A stretch of 64,000 nucleotides of DNA, from the NCBI GenBank assembly GCA_030035585.1, contig CM057471.1, positions 67,542,319-67,606,318 on the forward strand, in the 5' to 3' direction. The position numbers and the translations under genes are program-made. This DNA comes from Dugong dugon. Its lineage: Eukaryota; Chordata; Mammalia; Sirenia; Dugongidae. The first letter of the stretch is position 1. Every line of letters begins with the position of its first letter. Under the pieces are notes generated by a model. That model did no database searches and was not told the origin of the DNA. It saw nothing but the letters and a program-made list of their open reading frames with translations. Of the stretch, positions 22,701 to 35,800 are shown in pieces.

Positions 22701-25700
22701 ACAAGTCTGAGAATACAGAATCCTAAAGAATTAAAAGCAACATTACCGTTCAACATAGTGTGCTGATGACGTGACCTCATTGCCATATGAACTCCACCTT
22801 GAATCAACAGCATTAACATAAGGAACATAATCTATACAAATGTAGAAAGAAACAATAATCACAAAAGTGAAAAATGAGTATATAGATGTGAGTGTATACT
22901 TAACAAAAAAAGATCTGCAGTTTATCCTACCTGCCATGTGATCCCAATTAAACTATTTAATTCTGAGTTTACTGTGGTTGTTAAATGAAGGGAAAAGTTC
23001 TATAACTCACAGTGTGAGTATTATAAAGCACAGTGCCTAGAGCATTATCAGGCTAGGTATTAGTTAAACAGATTACCTGATACGCTGATGGGCTTAGTCG
23101 CACTTCCTTGGGAAGCAGTGGCCTGGACAGGATCTGTGGTATGGTAACCTGTACGAGAAGATCTGGAAATTGCACCCCATTTTGAGATGATAGGTCCGTC
23201 ACTAAAAGGAATTATCGGGTCTTCTTCTTTTGCTCTTCTCTGAGTTTCAAATAAATGTACTCTTCTCTTAACATCTCCACTGTCCAGGTCCTACATAAGC
23301 CAAAGAAAATCAATGAAAGGACTCTGGAGACTTACTTCAGCTAATGTACAAATACATGCTAGTAAAAGACATGTAATTAAGTTGTCTGGTAAATTTAACA
23401 CTAGACTCTAGATGTCAGTGATAATCCAACATCTGTTTTAGACCACCAAATTATGGTCAAATAGTTTAAATGTTAAACGCAATTTATTTGAGACATACCT
23501 AAATATAGCCCTCCTGCTTACAGATGGGTTATACATTGACAATATTAAGATGAAAGCATTCAACTACTCTTCAACTTGAGTCAACATGCATTATTTCCCC
23601 CCAAAATCATACCATTAACACAGCATTTGAATTAGCAATTACATCTTTGGGCTCTGAATCGATGGCATTTATACAGGAACCTATGGTGCCACAAGACCAG
23701 GGAGAATAATGGGAAAGATGATCTTCTTCAAATTTTGTACCACTCACACTCTCAGAGAACTGATTAGCGAGGAAAAAAAAGCATAGTCAATTAGTTAGAA
23801 CTTAAATTTACAAACTTGTAACTACTATAAAGTAACTGTTATAGAATACACAGGACTTCACACTGAACAATTATACTTTCAATAACTAATATGAAAAGCT
23901 GTCATAAGCAACAAATATTTATACTACTTTTATTTATATAATTTATTAATTGAAAATAGCATTGCTTCTCTTTTTGCTTTGTCCTTTAAGTGCTCACTGA
24001 ACCCATGACTGATGCTATCAAACCAATCAATATGTATTTATATCATGCATCTAACATGGTATAGAGTGCTCTAAAAAACAGGGAAAAAAGGCAAAGAAAA
24101 CAAATACACACACACTATGTAGTCCGAAAACCCTGGCAGCACAGTGGTTAAAAGTTTGGCTGCTAACCAAAGGTCAGCAGTTCGAATCCACCAGGTGCTC
24201 CTTGGAGACCCTAGGGGCAGCTCTACTCTGTTCAATAGGGTCGCTATGAGTCGGAATCGACTCCACAGCAACAGGTTTACATAGTCCCAGTCCTAAAAGA
24301 GTTCATAATTTTTTTAAAGAGTTTATAATTTTTTGAGAAAAGAAGAATAAGCCATGTAAATAAAACACACATGATAAATCATGTAGTATTCAATTAAGTA
24401 CAAAAGAGACGGCTCTGGAACTACACAGAGAAGTGGATAAATCTAAAGGGACCCTGAGGAACGATTATTGTAAGACCAGAATACTAAACTTGTAAGAATC
24501 ATTAAATCTAGATTACTAATTATACAGATAAGCAAACTTAAGACCAAAAAGGTTAAATAACTCGTTTCAAGTCACACTGCTAGCCAATAGCAGATTTGAG
24601 TCTCAGAGATATGTTTATTTCCTAAAAACATAATATAAAAAGTGAAATACTTCTTTTTTTTTTTAAAATCAGGCAAGTAGCAACTCTGTCACTGTTTCAA
24701 AACGTTTAGATGCTTTGAAGAAGTCTAAGTTTGGTGAGATGTATTGGGGCCTAGTTTAAAAATTCAATGGTTTATTGAAATACTTACAGATAAAATATGA
24801 TGTTTAAGGTTACTTCAAAATAATCCAATGGGAGGGGGTATAAATAAACAAGATTGGCTATGAGTTGATAATTGTAGAAGGTGGGTGATGAGTAATGGGG
24901 TTTCTCATACTATTCTCTCAAGAAATCACCCTTACACAAAAAAATTTTTTATGCCAAGAATAAACAGTGATGTAAACAACACGAATACTACAGAAGGCAT
25001 TTCTGTACCTCTCGTAAAGCAGGGAAGAAATGCCTCAGATAGACCAGGATTCAAATCCCAGGTCTGCTAGGAACAGGCTGAATAATCTTGGGCAAATTAC
25101 TTAACTTCTCTGGGTAAGATTCCTCACTTGTAAAAGAGGGATAATACCTGCCCCCTAAGGTTTTTGTTTAAGAATTAAATAAAATAGAACTATGTAAATT
25201 TTTAGTGCAGTGCCTGGCACATGTAGGTGCTCAATAAATGATAATTACAAATCTTATTATTAATAAAAAACATACAAATAATGAGAACTACACTGCTGGG
25301 AAAAAATTCTAAATTCTTGGTGAAAAAAGGACTATACCTTAATGGTCTTTAGGGTCTCACAACACCTTAGCCATAATGCTTACACAGCATTTATTAAGTA
25401 AACTCAACTGCACACCGAACCACTGATAAACAGCCAACATAGCTACCCTGGTTTAAATGAGTGCTCTGAAGCCATTTGTTTGACCTATCTCTGTCATTAT
25501 CAAGTGATTAAAATCTTTCTTACATCAGTGCGAAAGTCTACAGTGAATAGAGGAGAAGGCGGTGTTGGTGATTGTGTTGCCACAGGAAGAGCTGAAGAGA
25601 CAAGAGGTGCTTTCTGAGTGTGGTACTGTGCCCACTGCTCTGGCTTTCTTCTTATCTGCTCCTCGTAACTGGTCTTCAAATGACCACAAGGTTCCTAAGT

Positions 25701-28700
25701 GGGGGATAAAAGAAACAATCTTAATCATCTAGGGGGCAGTGAACAAATTTAACTACCTCTGTAGAAATAAAAAGAGTTTATTATTTTGTTGGGACAAAAA
25801 AAAAGGCGGGGAGGGGCTGGGAAGTCATCCTAGCCTATTTATTCTCCACAGTTAAGAAAAAATTAGTATTTATTCATTTTTCTGGTTTAGAAAGGGCATT
25901 TGTAAAAACGTGGGGATACTGAAAAAAGGCCCTATGCTTGTATTTTGAAGACCTCTTTCTGCGTTCCCATTAGCTTCCTATCCAAATATAACATTTATTG
26001 AGCATTAATCTGTATCAGGCTTTATTTTATAAGAGTTTTATTTTTTCTGATTTAATCCTCATGGCAGCCTTATGAGGTAGGTGCTACTATTATTTCCATT
26101 AAACAAGAAAAAACTGAGGCACAGAGAGCTCAAGTAACTTCCCTAAGTCACAGAATTAGTAAGTGGAAGAGCCCGGATATATACCTTGCTGGTTTAACTC
26201 CAAAGACAGCATTCTTAATAGCATTCCTATTTCCATCATCACTTACCCTTGGTAAAGGCACGGTTGTCCTTGGCTCACTTGGTGGCTGACAAGCCACTGA
26301 ATAATACCCATCTAATGAGTTATATCTTTCCCGCAAAGGCGTCTGATAGACAGACGAATGCATCACATCCATTGGAGGTAAAGAATTGCTTCTAATAATG
26401 TCATCTCGTTGGTACATAGGTGGGCGCCAGATGCGCCTGCTGTCGTACACAGGAGCATACATTCCAGAAGGTACTGGAGGAACTGGTCCGTACGGCTGCG
26501 GAGGAGGAGGTTGGTAAGGAGAAGAATTCATTCGGTCTCGAGGGGAAAATGTACTGTAATGATCCACATATGGCACGGAAGCAGGTGGGAGGGAGGACTC
26601 TGGAACATTATTGGACCTCACAAAGCGAGGAACGCAGGGAGCCACACCAGCTGGTACCGTTGGAGGTGGTGGGTAGTATCCTTGAAAATTGGAAAGAGGA
26701 ATATTTAACATGATCTTAGTAAAACTCAACATTTTATAATGGTTTAAATCTAATGCAGCCTTTAACATGGAAAAATAAAATGAACTTTAAACTTTAGTTA
26801 CTCTGCTTCATAAGGAAGCTACATACTTTCAAGACACCACTATACGAAAATGCTCAATACCTTGTTAAATTACTTCTTAAAAATACATGATAGAGCTATT
26901 AACAGATAGCTGGTAAATTTCTTTCTATGGTACTTATTGCTACAGGTTTCGGATTAAGTAATTAGATCACCTTTTTTTTTAAAAAATTTGTTGTTGGAAA
27001 TATAGACAGAACATAGACCAGTTCAACAATTTCTACAGGTACAGTTCACTGACACTGATTACATTCTTCAAGTTGTGCAACCATTCTCAAACTCATATTC
27101 TGAATTGTTCCTCCCCAGTAAACAAACTCACTGCCCCCTAGGCTTCCTATCTAACCTTTTGAGTTGTTGTTGTCAATTTGATCCTATAAAGTGCCCAGAG
27201 ACCATTACTGAGTGTTTTGGTCAAAGATTCTACAGAAGAATCCTGATCAAAAGGGGGAAAATTTCAAATTCCCATGGAACCCAGACTTTCTGGAGCCACG
27301 GTGGCTGGATGAACCTCTGAAAACTATTGCCCTGAAATAATCTTTTAAACCTTAATCTTAAACCAAAAATATCCCCTCAAGTCTTCTTTAAACCAAACAA
27401 CAGTTTAGCTTAACTAGTAAAGAATGTCTCTCTTGAGCATTGGGATCTTTTAAAGAATTATCCATATTGGATCAAAGTGACAACAGATCATTGGTTCTTA
27501 ACCTTTTAGGAGTCAAAGATTAAAGACATTTTTCAAAATCTATATAAGCTGTGAAATGTCTTTCCAAAAATGTACATAAGCATAAATAAAATATTTTCAG
27601 GAGATTTACAAAGCCCCTGAAGCTCATCCATTGATCTTATATTTGATTCACAGGAATGGCAACCTTAAAACTATTGGTATCTAGAATCACAGAGTATTAC
27701 GGTAGGAAGAAAACATTGGGGTCATGTAATCCAAGGGATTATTATTATTTTTTTTTTATGTAGACATTCTTAGATAAATTGACCCATTTATCTAAGGCAA
27801 CAAATGCTAAATTACAATTTTTGTTTTCTTACAACTGTCTAAAATTACTTACCAGTCTGTGGGTACTGTGGTACTTCAAAGGGTATCTGAGTCCTTGGAT
27901 CTTGAAAATACTGAATGTTTTCAGAATGCTGAGGATATATTGGTACTCTAGTTACAAATGGGCTGGATTTTGGAGGCACAGAATTCAGCTCTGTTCCAAC
28001 ATTAGGGGGCCCAGCTGAGGTAACTGCTATATTACTTACAGGAGTCTTGGGTGGAGAACCAATTTTACTAGGGAGAGAATTTAACAAAGAGGGATAAATC
28101 ACTATCTATGACTGACAAGTCTTCCTCAGCAGGAATTTTTCATAAAATTATATAGTGAAACAATTTATTAGAAAAACACTTTATACTTTTCTATAATGAT
28201 AAATAAAGCAATGAATTTCACTGCCACCTTACATGGTTAATTCACAGAGTCACAGTATCAGATCTCATTTTCTGGGGAGGGCAACAGGCAATGCAAACAA
28301 ATCCTAGGTACTAATTTGACCCCTAACTCCCTTTTTACCCCTTCCTTAAATAAAGATTTTTCCTACTGGAAATTTCAAAAAAAAATTCCTATTCAATAAA
28401 TTCCCAACAGAAACAATATAGTCTGCCAGAGGAATTCTTGGGGGCAAAGAAGACAGACATGGAAAGAACAAACTGTTCTATTAAGAGTAAGATCAGCTAA
28501 AATGTAAACTCCTGAGGAAAGGCCGTGTTTACACATTTTGTTAACTGCTATATCGCCAGGATTTACAACAGTTCCCAGCATACAGCAGGCAGAAAGGTAC
28601 TCAGTAAATATTCATTGGGTGAATGAAATAGTTGCACCTGGAAACTCATTACATTTATGCAAAATACACAAATCTTTTATCTTGCTCACATTAACCTTTT

Positions 28701-31700
28701 TTTTTTTTAAATACACAAAAGGATTTCCTTTGTTAAGTCACCAACTAATCAGCTCCAGAGGATCTCATCTTGGTTTTCTTATTCACTTTTAAACAGTCAA
28801 ACTTTGGCCGAGCTTTAGATTTGTGGTGATTCAAGAAAAGGATCTTGTTAATGACACAGATTTCAGTATCTTGTATCACAATCAGATTAAAAGGTTTTTC
28901 TCAAACTAGAGAAATCCTTTTAAGGCTGGAGTATAAACAACAAGGAGTATGGGCTGCCCTTAAGCCTAGCCCAGCAGATCAGTCTAGTGGTTGTTTACTT
29001 CTATGTGCAATTGTGTATTAAAATATAGAAATTAACAAAGGATCTGTGAGTAATAACATTAGGTACAGATGTATTGGCTTAGAGTTTAGAGATATTTTAG
29101 GGCCTTGACTACTCTTTGAAGTTAAAGGCAATAAGGAAAATGATTAGCACTTCTTTGTAACAATAATAATTAATATTTGGCAGTTACCACATTCCAGGCA
29201 TTATGCTAAGTGCTTTACATAGATTATCTGTCCCATCCTGTCAAAATGTATGTACCATAAAATTTCGGTCAGTAGTACTTTTAAATAGAAAATTCTTAGA
29301 ATTATCAGGAAAAAGGCATCAAAATCCATGAGAAAGTAAACATTCATAGCCTCATGAATTTCATGATTCTAAGTGTTCCTTTACAATAGCCCCTCTCATA
29401 CCTACATGCCTATGCTGGTGCTGTCTCCTCTTTTTGGAAGCTCCTTACTTCCTTACTACCCATTCTTCTGGAACTAGCTCAGGTATCATCACCTCACGTC
29501 TAAGAAACCTTGGAACACGACTCCATTACAGTACCTTTTACAGTATATTATCTGTTCACATGTCTATTCATCTAGACTAGAAGACTGTAAGAGGCAAGGG
29601 CTATATCTAGTTCATTTTCATTAGCTATACCAACTAGGGGGCCCTGGTGGCACAGTGGTTAAGCGCTTGCCTCTAACCAAAAGGGGAGCAGTTCTACTCT
29701 GTCCAAGAGGGTTACTATGAGTCAGAATCGACTCGACGGCAATGCGTTTGGTTTGTTTTTTTAATACCAACTAGACTGGTGTTTGGCACATTGGAGGTGA
29801 TATGTAATTTTGAATGATTAAGTAAATGCTATGTTTAGATTCATTTTTTAAAGTTTTTTCCTCCAGTCCATCATATTTTTACAAATTGAGAGATAATTCA
29901 CATACCATAAAATCTACCCTTTTAAAGTGTACAATTCAGGGGGGGGGGTTGGTATATTCACAAGGTTGTGCAACCATCACCACTACCTAGTTTCAGAACA
30001 TTTTAATGACTCCAGGGAAAAAAAACCAAACATACCCATTAGCATTCACTCCCCACTTCCTCCACTCCCTGGCAACCACTAGTCCACTTTCTGTCTCTAT
30101 GGATTTGCCTATTGGGGCATTTCATGTAAACGGAATCATACACTACGTGGCCTTTTGTGTCTGGCTTCTTTCACTTAGCATAAAGTATTCAAGCTTCAAC
30201 AATGCTGTAGCTAAATAATTCATGGCTGAAAACCATTCCATTGTGTGGATATGAAACAGTTTTACAACATTACCTTACCAAAACCTTTCAAAAGTTCATT
30301 TCCTAAACATATACCTTCAGGTCTAAAAAGCTGGTCTTCTCCACATTCCATATAACTACCAAAACTTGATTCAAGTTTTCCTTTTCTGAAATCTTCTCCC
30401 ATATCTCTCGCAGCAATATAAAATTTTACTGTCCTTTAATAAAATCTCAGTATTGCTTCATTTGTTTAAATGCTGCCTTCACAACAATATCCTCATAAGC
30501 ACCTTAAAAGCACAGATATCATCTTTATACTTCTCATTTATTTCCAATAGTGCCAAGAATAGAGCTCAGAATGAGCGCACACATAACTTTTGTTAACGAC
30601 AATATTCTCCAATATATCTTTTCTAAAATCTCTCCCAGGGAAGATCATAAGGGCCCTTTAATAAGCAGTTTCTATTACCATATGCTGACTACAGAAGTAG
30701 AGAATATGAATATTTATCTGTCCATCATTTATTACATGAAATCACAGTTTACGGTGAGCCCAGCATAATGTTATACTCACAGCAGGTGTAAAATAGATAA
30801 TGACAACTGGGCAACAAACACTAAGCATGCCCTGAGATTTAAAACCCCAAAAGAATATCAAAGCATGAGATTTTTGAGTTACAAGTAACTTTTCAGATCC
30901 TCTGAAAAGTTTTTTTAAAGCATCAAAACTTTTTTGCCAAATGAAATTGTACACTGAAAGCCAGTAACAATGTTCACAAAACTAGTAATAACAACAACAG
31001 ATATTTATTGAGAGCTTCTTACATGGCAGGCATTGTTCAACACAACCAACATATGAAAACAGATACAACCATTATTCTAACTATATGGATGAGTAAAATG
31101 AGGACAGGCACAGAGAGATCAAGAAACTGTACAAAGATGAAACAGCTAGGAAGCAGTGAGTCAAATCTGAACCCAGAGAGCTCGGCTCCAAAGTTTCCCC
31201 TCTTAACAACTACACCTCATTAGAGAACATAAAGTGGAACTGCTCTGACTGAAACAGGGGCTAGAGGCTCAGCATTTCATCAGTTTAGGTTCTTGATTAG
31301 TTCCTCTCCAGCAACTCTATGGTATCAATCCTAAAGTTCAAGGAAATATGGGGTGACAAAAACCCTCATCTGGTCCAACCCTTTCAATTTATAGTTGAAG
31401 AAAACAAAACCCTGAGTTGATGTGACTTTCCAAGGTCATGGAACTATTCAGTTGCAGAGTGCAACAAGAACTGAAATTTCTTGATAGTTAGTGGTTTTTC
31501 TACTACATCAAACATTCTGTATACAAATTCCACTTCTCTTCAGGATAAATAAAAATAACCAGGGGGTTCTAAAAAGGATAAAGAACCATATTAATCATTT
31601 TTACCAAATACCTACTTTTCAGTTACAGACTCTGCAGAAGGCCCAGCAGCATTCTGACCATTAGTGCCAACTTTCCCCACTTTCTTCACGGTCTCCAGAC

Positions 31701-32829
31701 CTCTTAATGTACTGTCAGTACTACGTGGGATTAGTGGAGAAACACTGTTTTCTGCATTTGTAATTCCATTTGTACTTGGAACAATTTTCCCCGTTGTTTC
31801 AGTACTTCCTATGACAGAAATGACATTTCCGGCTGTGGTTGTGACAGTGTTGTTTACACCAACTTTACTTAGAAGAGGAAATGTTCTTACAGTTGCATTG
31901 ATCTTTTTGTTCCTTAATCGATACCTGTTTCAAAAACAATCAATGTATCGATGAATAGTTCACTAAACCTTACTTTGAAGGGGGAAAAAAAGGCAATAGG
32001 GTAAGATTAAAAAGGATGAAACAGCTTTGAAAGAAGTTTCTTCGGTTCAATATCTAATGTAGTCTACATGAAACTACTGTGATAGATGCCACATGAAAAT
32101 ACAGATCATTCACATATATATAGTATACATCTATATGTAAGCATATAATATGGCAAAGTATACATATATTCTAAGAAGCCTTTTGAGAGTGTGGAAAGAA
32201 ATCTTTTGAAAATTCTATACAATTGGAATATAAAAATGACAGGAACCAGTACCAAATTTAGTTGGAAACATAGAATGAAGAGAAAAAGCAGGCAAGAGTT
32301 GAAAGCATACACTGCTCTTACCAAACTGTGGAAGTATTATATAATTTTCAAGGAAAAAAACAAAAACAAAACTCATTCTTAAACAAGTGCAACACTAAAA
32401 TATAGAAATTTAGTATTATATTTTACAGATTAGTTTATGCCTAAAGTAAAAAGCATTCATATTAAAGACTTTTCTAATAATAAGTTTCACTTACAGTGAC
32501 CAGATGTAATACTCTGATATATGATGCAATTTGATCTTGGACTCCAAGAAAATTGGTTTCCACTTGTGTAACAAAAATTTCATTCAGTGTTCCCTCCAAT
32601 ATTTTAAAGTGGTGAAAACTTGTGTTACATGAGTAGAAAAGAATACTATACACATTTGGAGTCATGATTACATATACCTAAATTAATCTGATACTAATAT
32701 ATAATCAAACATATGGTAATTAAGTATAAATAGTATTAGTGATCAACTATACTTTCACAGTAGTTTCCCTTTTAGTCCTTCTGTATCTATAAACAGCTTC
32801 ATTATTTAATCCTCTCTCTCTCTCTCTAT

Positions 32830-32876
<47 letters not shown>

Positions 32877-35800
32877 GCTGGTGAAGCTTAAAAAGAAAAT
32901 GTTCCCAGATCAGAGTGGCTCAAGGTGGAGTGACAGAAAATGAAGTGTAACAAAACAGGTTATGGCCAGTTTACATATATCATCTTGTAAGCACTGGGGA
33001 ACCAATGATTAAGGAGGAGGAACATGAGTAGGCCTGTATTTTAGAAAGGCAATTCAGGGTCATGGAGGGGCCCAAAGATCCCTGTGCTTTCCTCCACCTG
33101 CTCTCTGAAATCTGCTCTTCATTCTTCACTTCAAAGGTCCTTACACAAAATGCCCAGCTGCTCCCTGCTTTCCATCCTCAAAGGATAAATCTCGGATATA
33201 AGTAAGTTTGGAAAAACACTCTAGCAAGCAAAATATAAAGTTCTGATTATGAGCCTAGCAGAATCACAACTCAAAAGAAAGGAATTATGAGAAGTAATAC
33301 CTTAACCAAAGGAGGTAAAGTAAGTGACACGTGGGGATACATATGAGACTGCTAATATCTGGGTAGCTAAAAGTACTTCCTACTCAGGTAGGAACACTAG
33401 GATTTAGAATCTGGATCTCACATTTGAAAAATCCAAGTACTCCCTATTGTTTTTACTATTTTATTGTGCAGAAAATATACACACCAAAACATTCACCAGT
33501 AAAACTTCCACATTTACAATTTAATCACATTAATTACATTTTTCATGTTGTGTCACCATTATCACTATCCTTCTCCAAAATATTCCACCACCATTAACAT
33601 AAACTCAATGCCCCCCAAACAAAAACTTCTCCTTCACCCTTCCCTCCCATACCTGTTAATCACTAATAATCTTTAGTTTCTATGTATTTGCTTATTCCAT
33701 GTAAGTGAGGTTATACAGTATTTACCCTTTTGCAACTGCCTTATTTCACTCAGCATGTTTTCAAGGTTCATCTATGTTGTGGCATGCATCAGAACTTCAT
33801 TTCTCCTTATAGCTGCAGAATATTCCACTGTATTTATATATCTCATTTTGTTTATCCATTTATCTGTTGATGGACATTTGGGTTATTTCCACCTTTTGGC
33901 TATTGTGAAAAGTGCTGCAAGCAACATGGGTTTACAGGTTTCTGTTTGTATTCCTGCTTTCACTTTTGCTGGGTATACAGCCAGGATTGGGATTGCTGGG
34001 TCATATGGTAATTCTATGTTCAGCTTTTAGAGGAATCACTAAACTGTTTTCCACAATGGCTATACCATTTTAGATTCCCACCATGTTATGGACTGAATTC
34101 CAAAATCAAACCAAACTCACTGTCGTCAAGTCGATTCCCACTCATACCAACTGCACAGGACAGAGCAGAACTGCTCCACAGGGTTTCCAAGGAGCAGCTA
34201 ATGGATTCGAACTTCTGACCTTTTGGTTAGCAGCTAAGCTCTTAACCACTGTGCCACCAGGGCTCCATGGATTGAATTATGTCCCCCAAAAATATGTGTT
34301 GTAAATCCTAACCCCTATGCCTGTGGTTATAATCCCATTTGGGAATAGGTTTTCTGTTACGTTAATGAGGCAGGATTAGTATAGGGTGTATCTTGAGTCA
34401 ATCTCTTTTGAGATATAAAAGAGATTAAACAAGTAAGCAAAGCAGAGATGGGGGAAGAGAGATGTCAAGACGCATGAAGATCTCCAAGGAACCAGGAAAC
34501 AAGCAGAAGAGCAAGGACCTTCTTCCAGAGTTGACAGAGAGAGAAAGCCTTCCCCTAGAGTTGGCACCCTGTCTTCGGACTTCTAGCCTCCTAAGTCTTG
34601 AGAAAATAAATTTGTTAAGGTCACCCACTTGTGGTATTTCTGTTATAGCAGCAATAGATAGCTAAGACAGCCTTGAAACCAAGAGAACAAATCCCATGGG
34701 GTGATTAACCAAAACCAAAAACTAAACTCATAGCCATCAAGTTGATACCGACTCATAGCGACCCTACAGGGCAGAGTAGAACTGCCCCATAGAGTTTCCA
34801 AGGAGCACCTGGTGGATTCCAGTTGCTGACCTTTTGGTTAGCAGCTGTAGCACTTACCTACTATGGCACCAGGGTTTCCGTGAAGTGATTGGTTATGTCT
34901 AATTAGTATCAGCATCTATAGACACCTTTGATCAGCAGCTGTCTCCCAGCTGATCTTGTTATTTCCCATTGCTGACCCCTTCTCTCATTATTCCCCACAA
35001 AACAGAAAATCTTTTAAAAACACAAATCTACTTATGTCCCTCCTCTGCACGTAAGTCTTTAATAGATTTTCACTGCCCTGAAGATAAAGATATAAAACCT
35101 AAATTGTGGCCTATAAGACCCTGCATTATCTAGCTTGTGCCTACTTGTCTGATCTCTGATATCACTGCTGATCTTGGTAAGAGCCTTTTCAGTTGAATGG
35201 TGAAAATTTTTTTTTTGGGGGGGGGGGTTGTTGTTCTTTGCCTACTTTTTGATTGGGTTATCATTTTGTTGTTAAGAGGAAGTTTTATATATATTTTGGC
35301 TGTTAGGCCCTTCTCTGATATAGGGTTCCTGAAAATTTTCTCCCAATCTGTAGGTTGTCTTTTCAATTTAACGATAAAGTCCTTTGATGTACAAAAGTAT
35401 TTAATAATTACGAGGTCCCATCTATCTATTTTGTCTTTTGCTGGTGGAGCTTTTGTTATCATATCTGATAATCCATCATTAAACACTAGGTCCCACAGCC
35501 TTGCCCCTACACTTTCTTCTAATAATTTTATAATTTTAGTCCTTATTGTCTTAAAATTATCCACGCGTTCCTTCAAGTGCTCATGACCTTCCTACCTAGC
35601 TTAGAATCCACTATCCACCATTAAGCTCCCCTGAAAGTATCTTTAACTCCCTTGGTCCACTCCCTCTCTGTTGAATTCACCTGGTAAAATCCCAATTTTG
35701 GTTAAACCCAATTTTTCACTTACTTTGTGTCTGCTCCTAAGCAGCTGAGTATGCTGGCCACACACTGTCTTTCTTACTAAAACAAGGAAGGAAGAGTTCC

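Noticed and set aside
26409-26713. Plus-strand frames of nearly 100 codons
   Set aside because: They are the antisense of RC3H2 exon 12, kept open by its proline codons.
29478-29500. GTGATGA C-box-like sequence on the minus strand, possible second snoRNA
   Set aside because: It lies inside an L2 fragment, and I saw no D box with a closing stem at the right distance.
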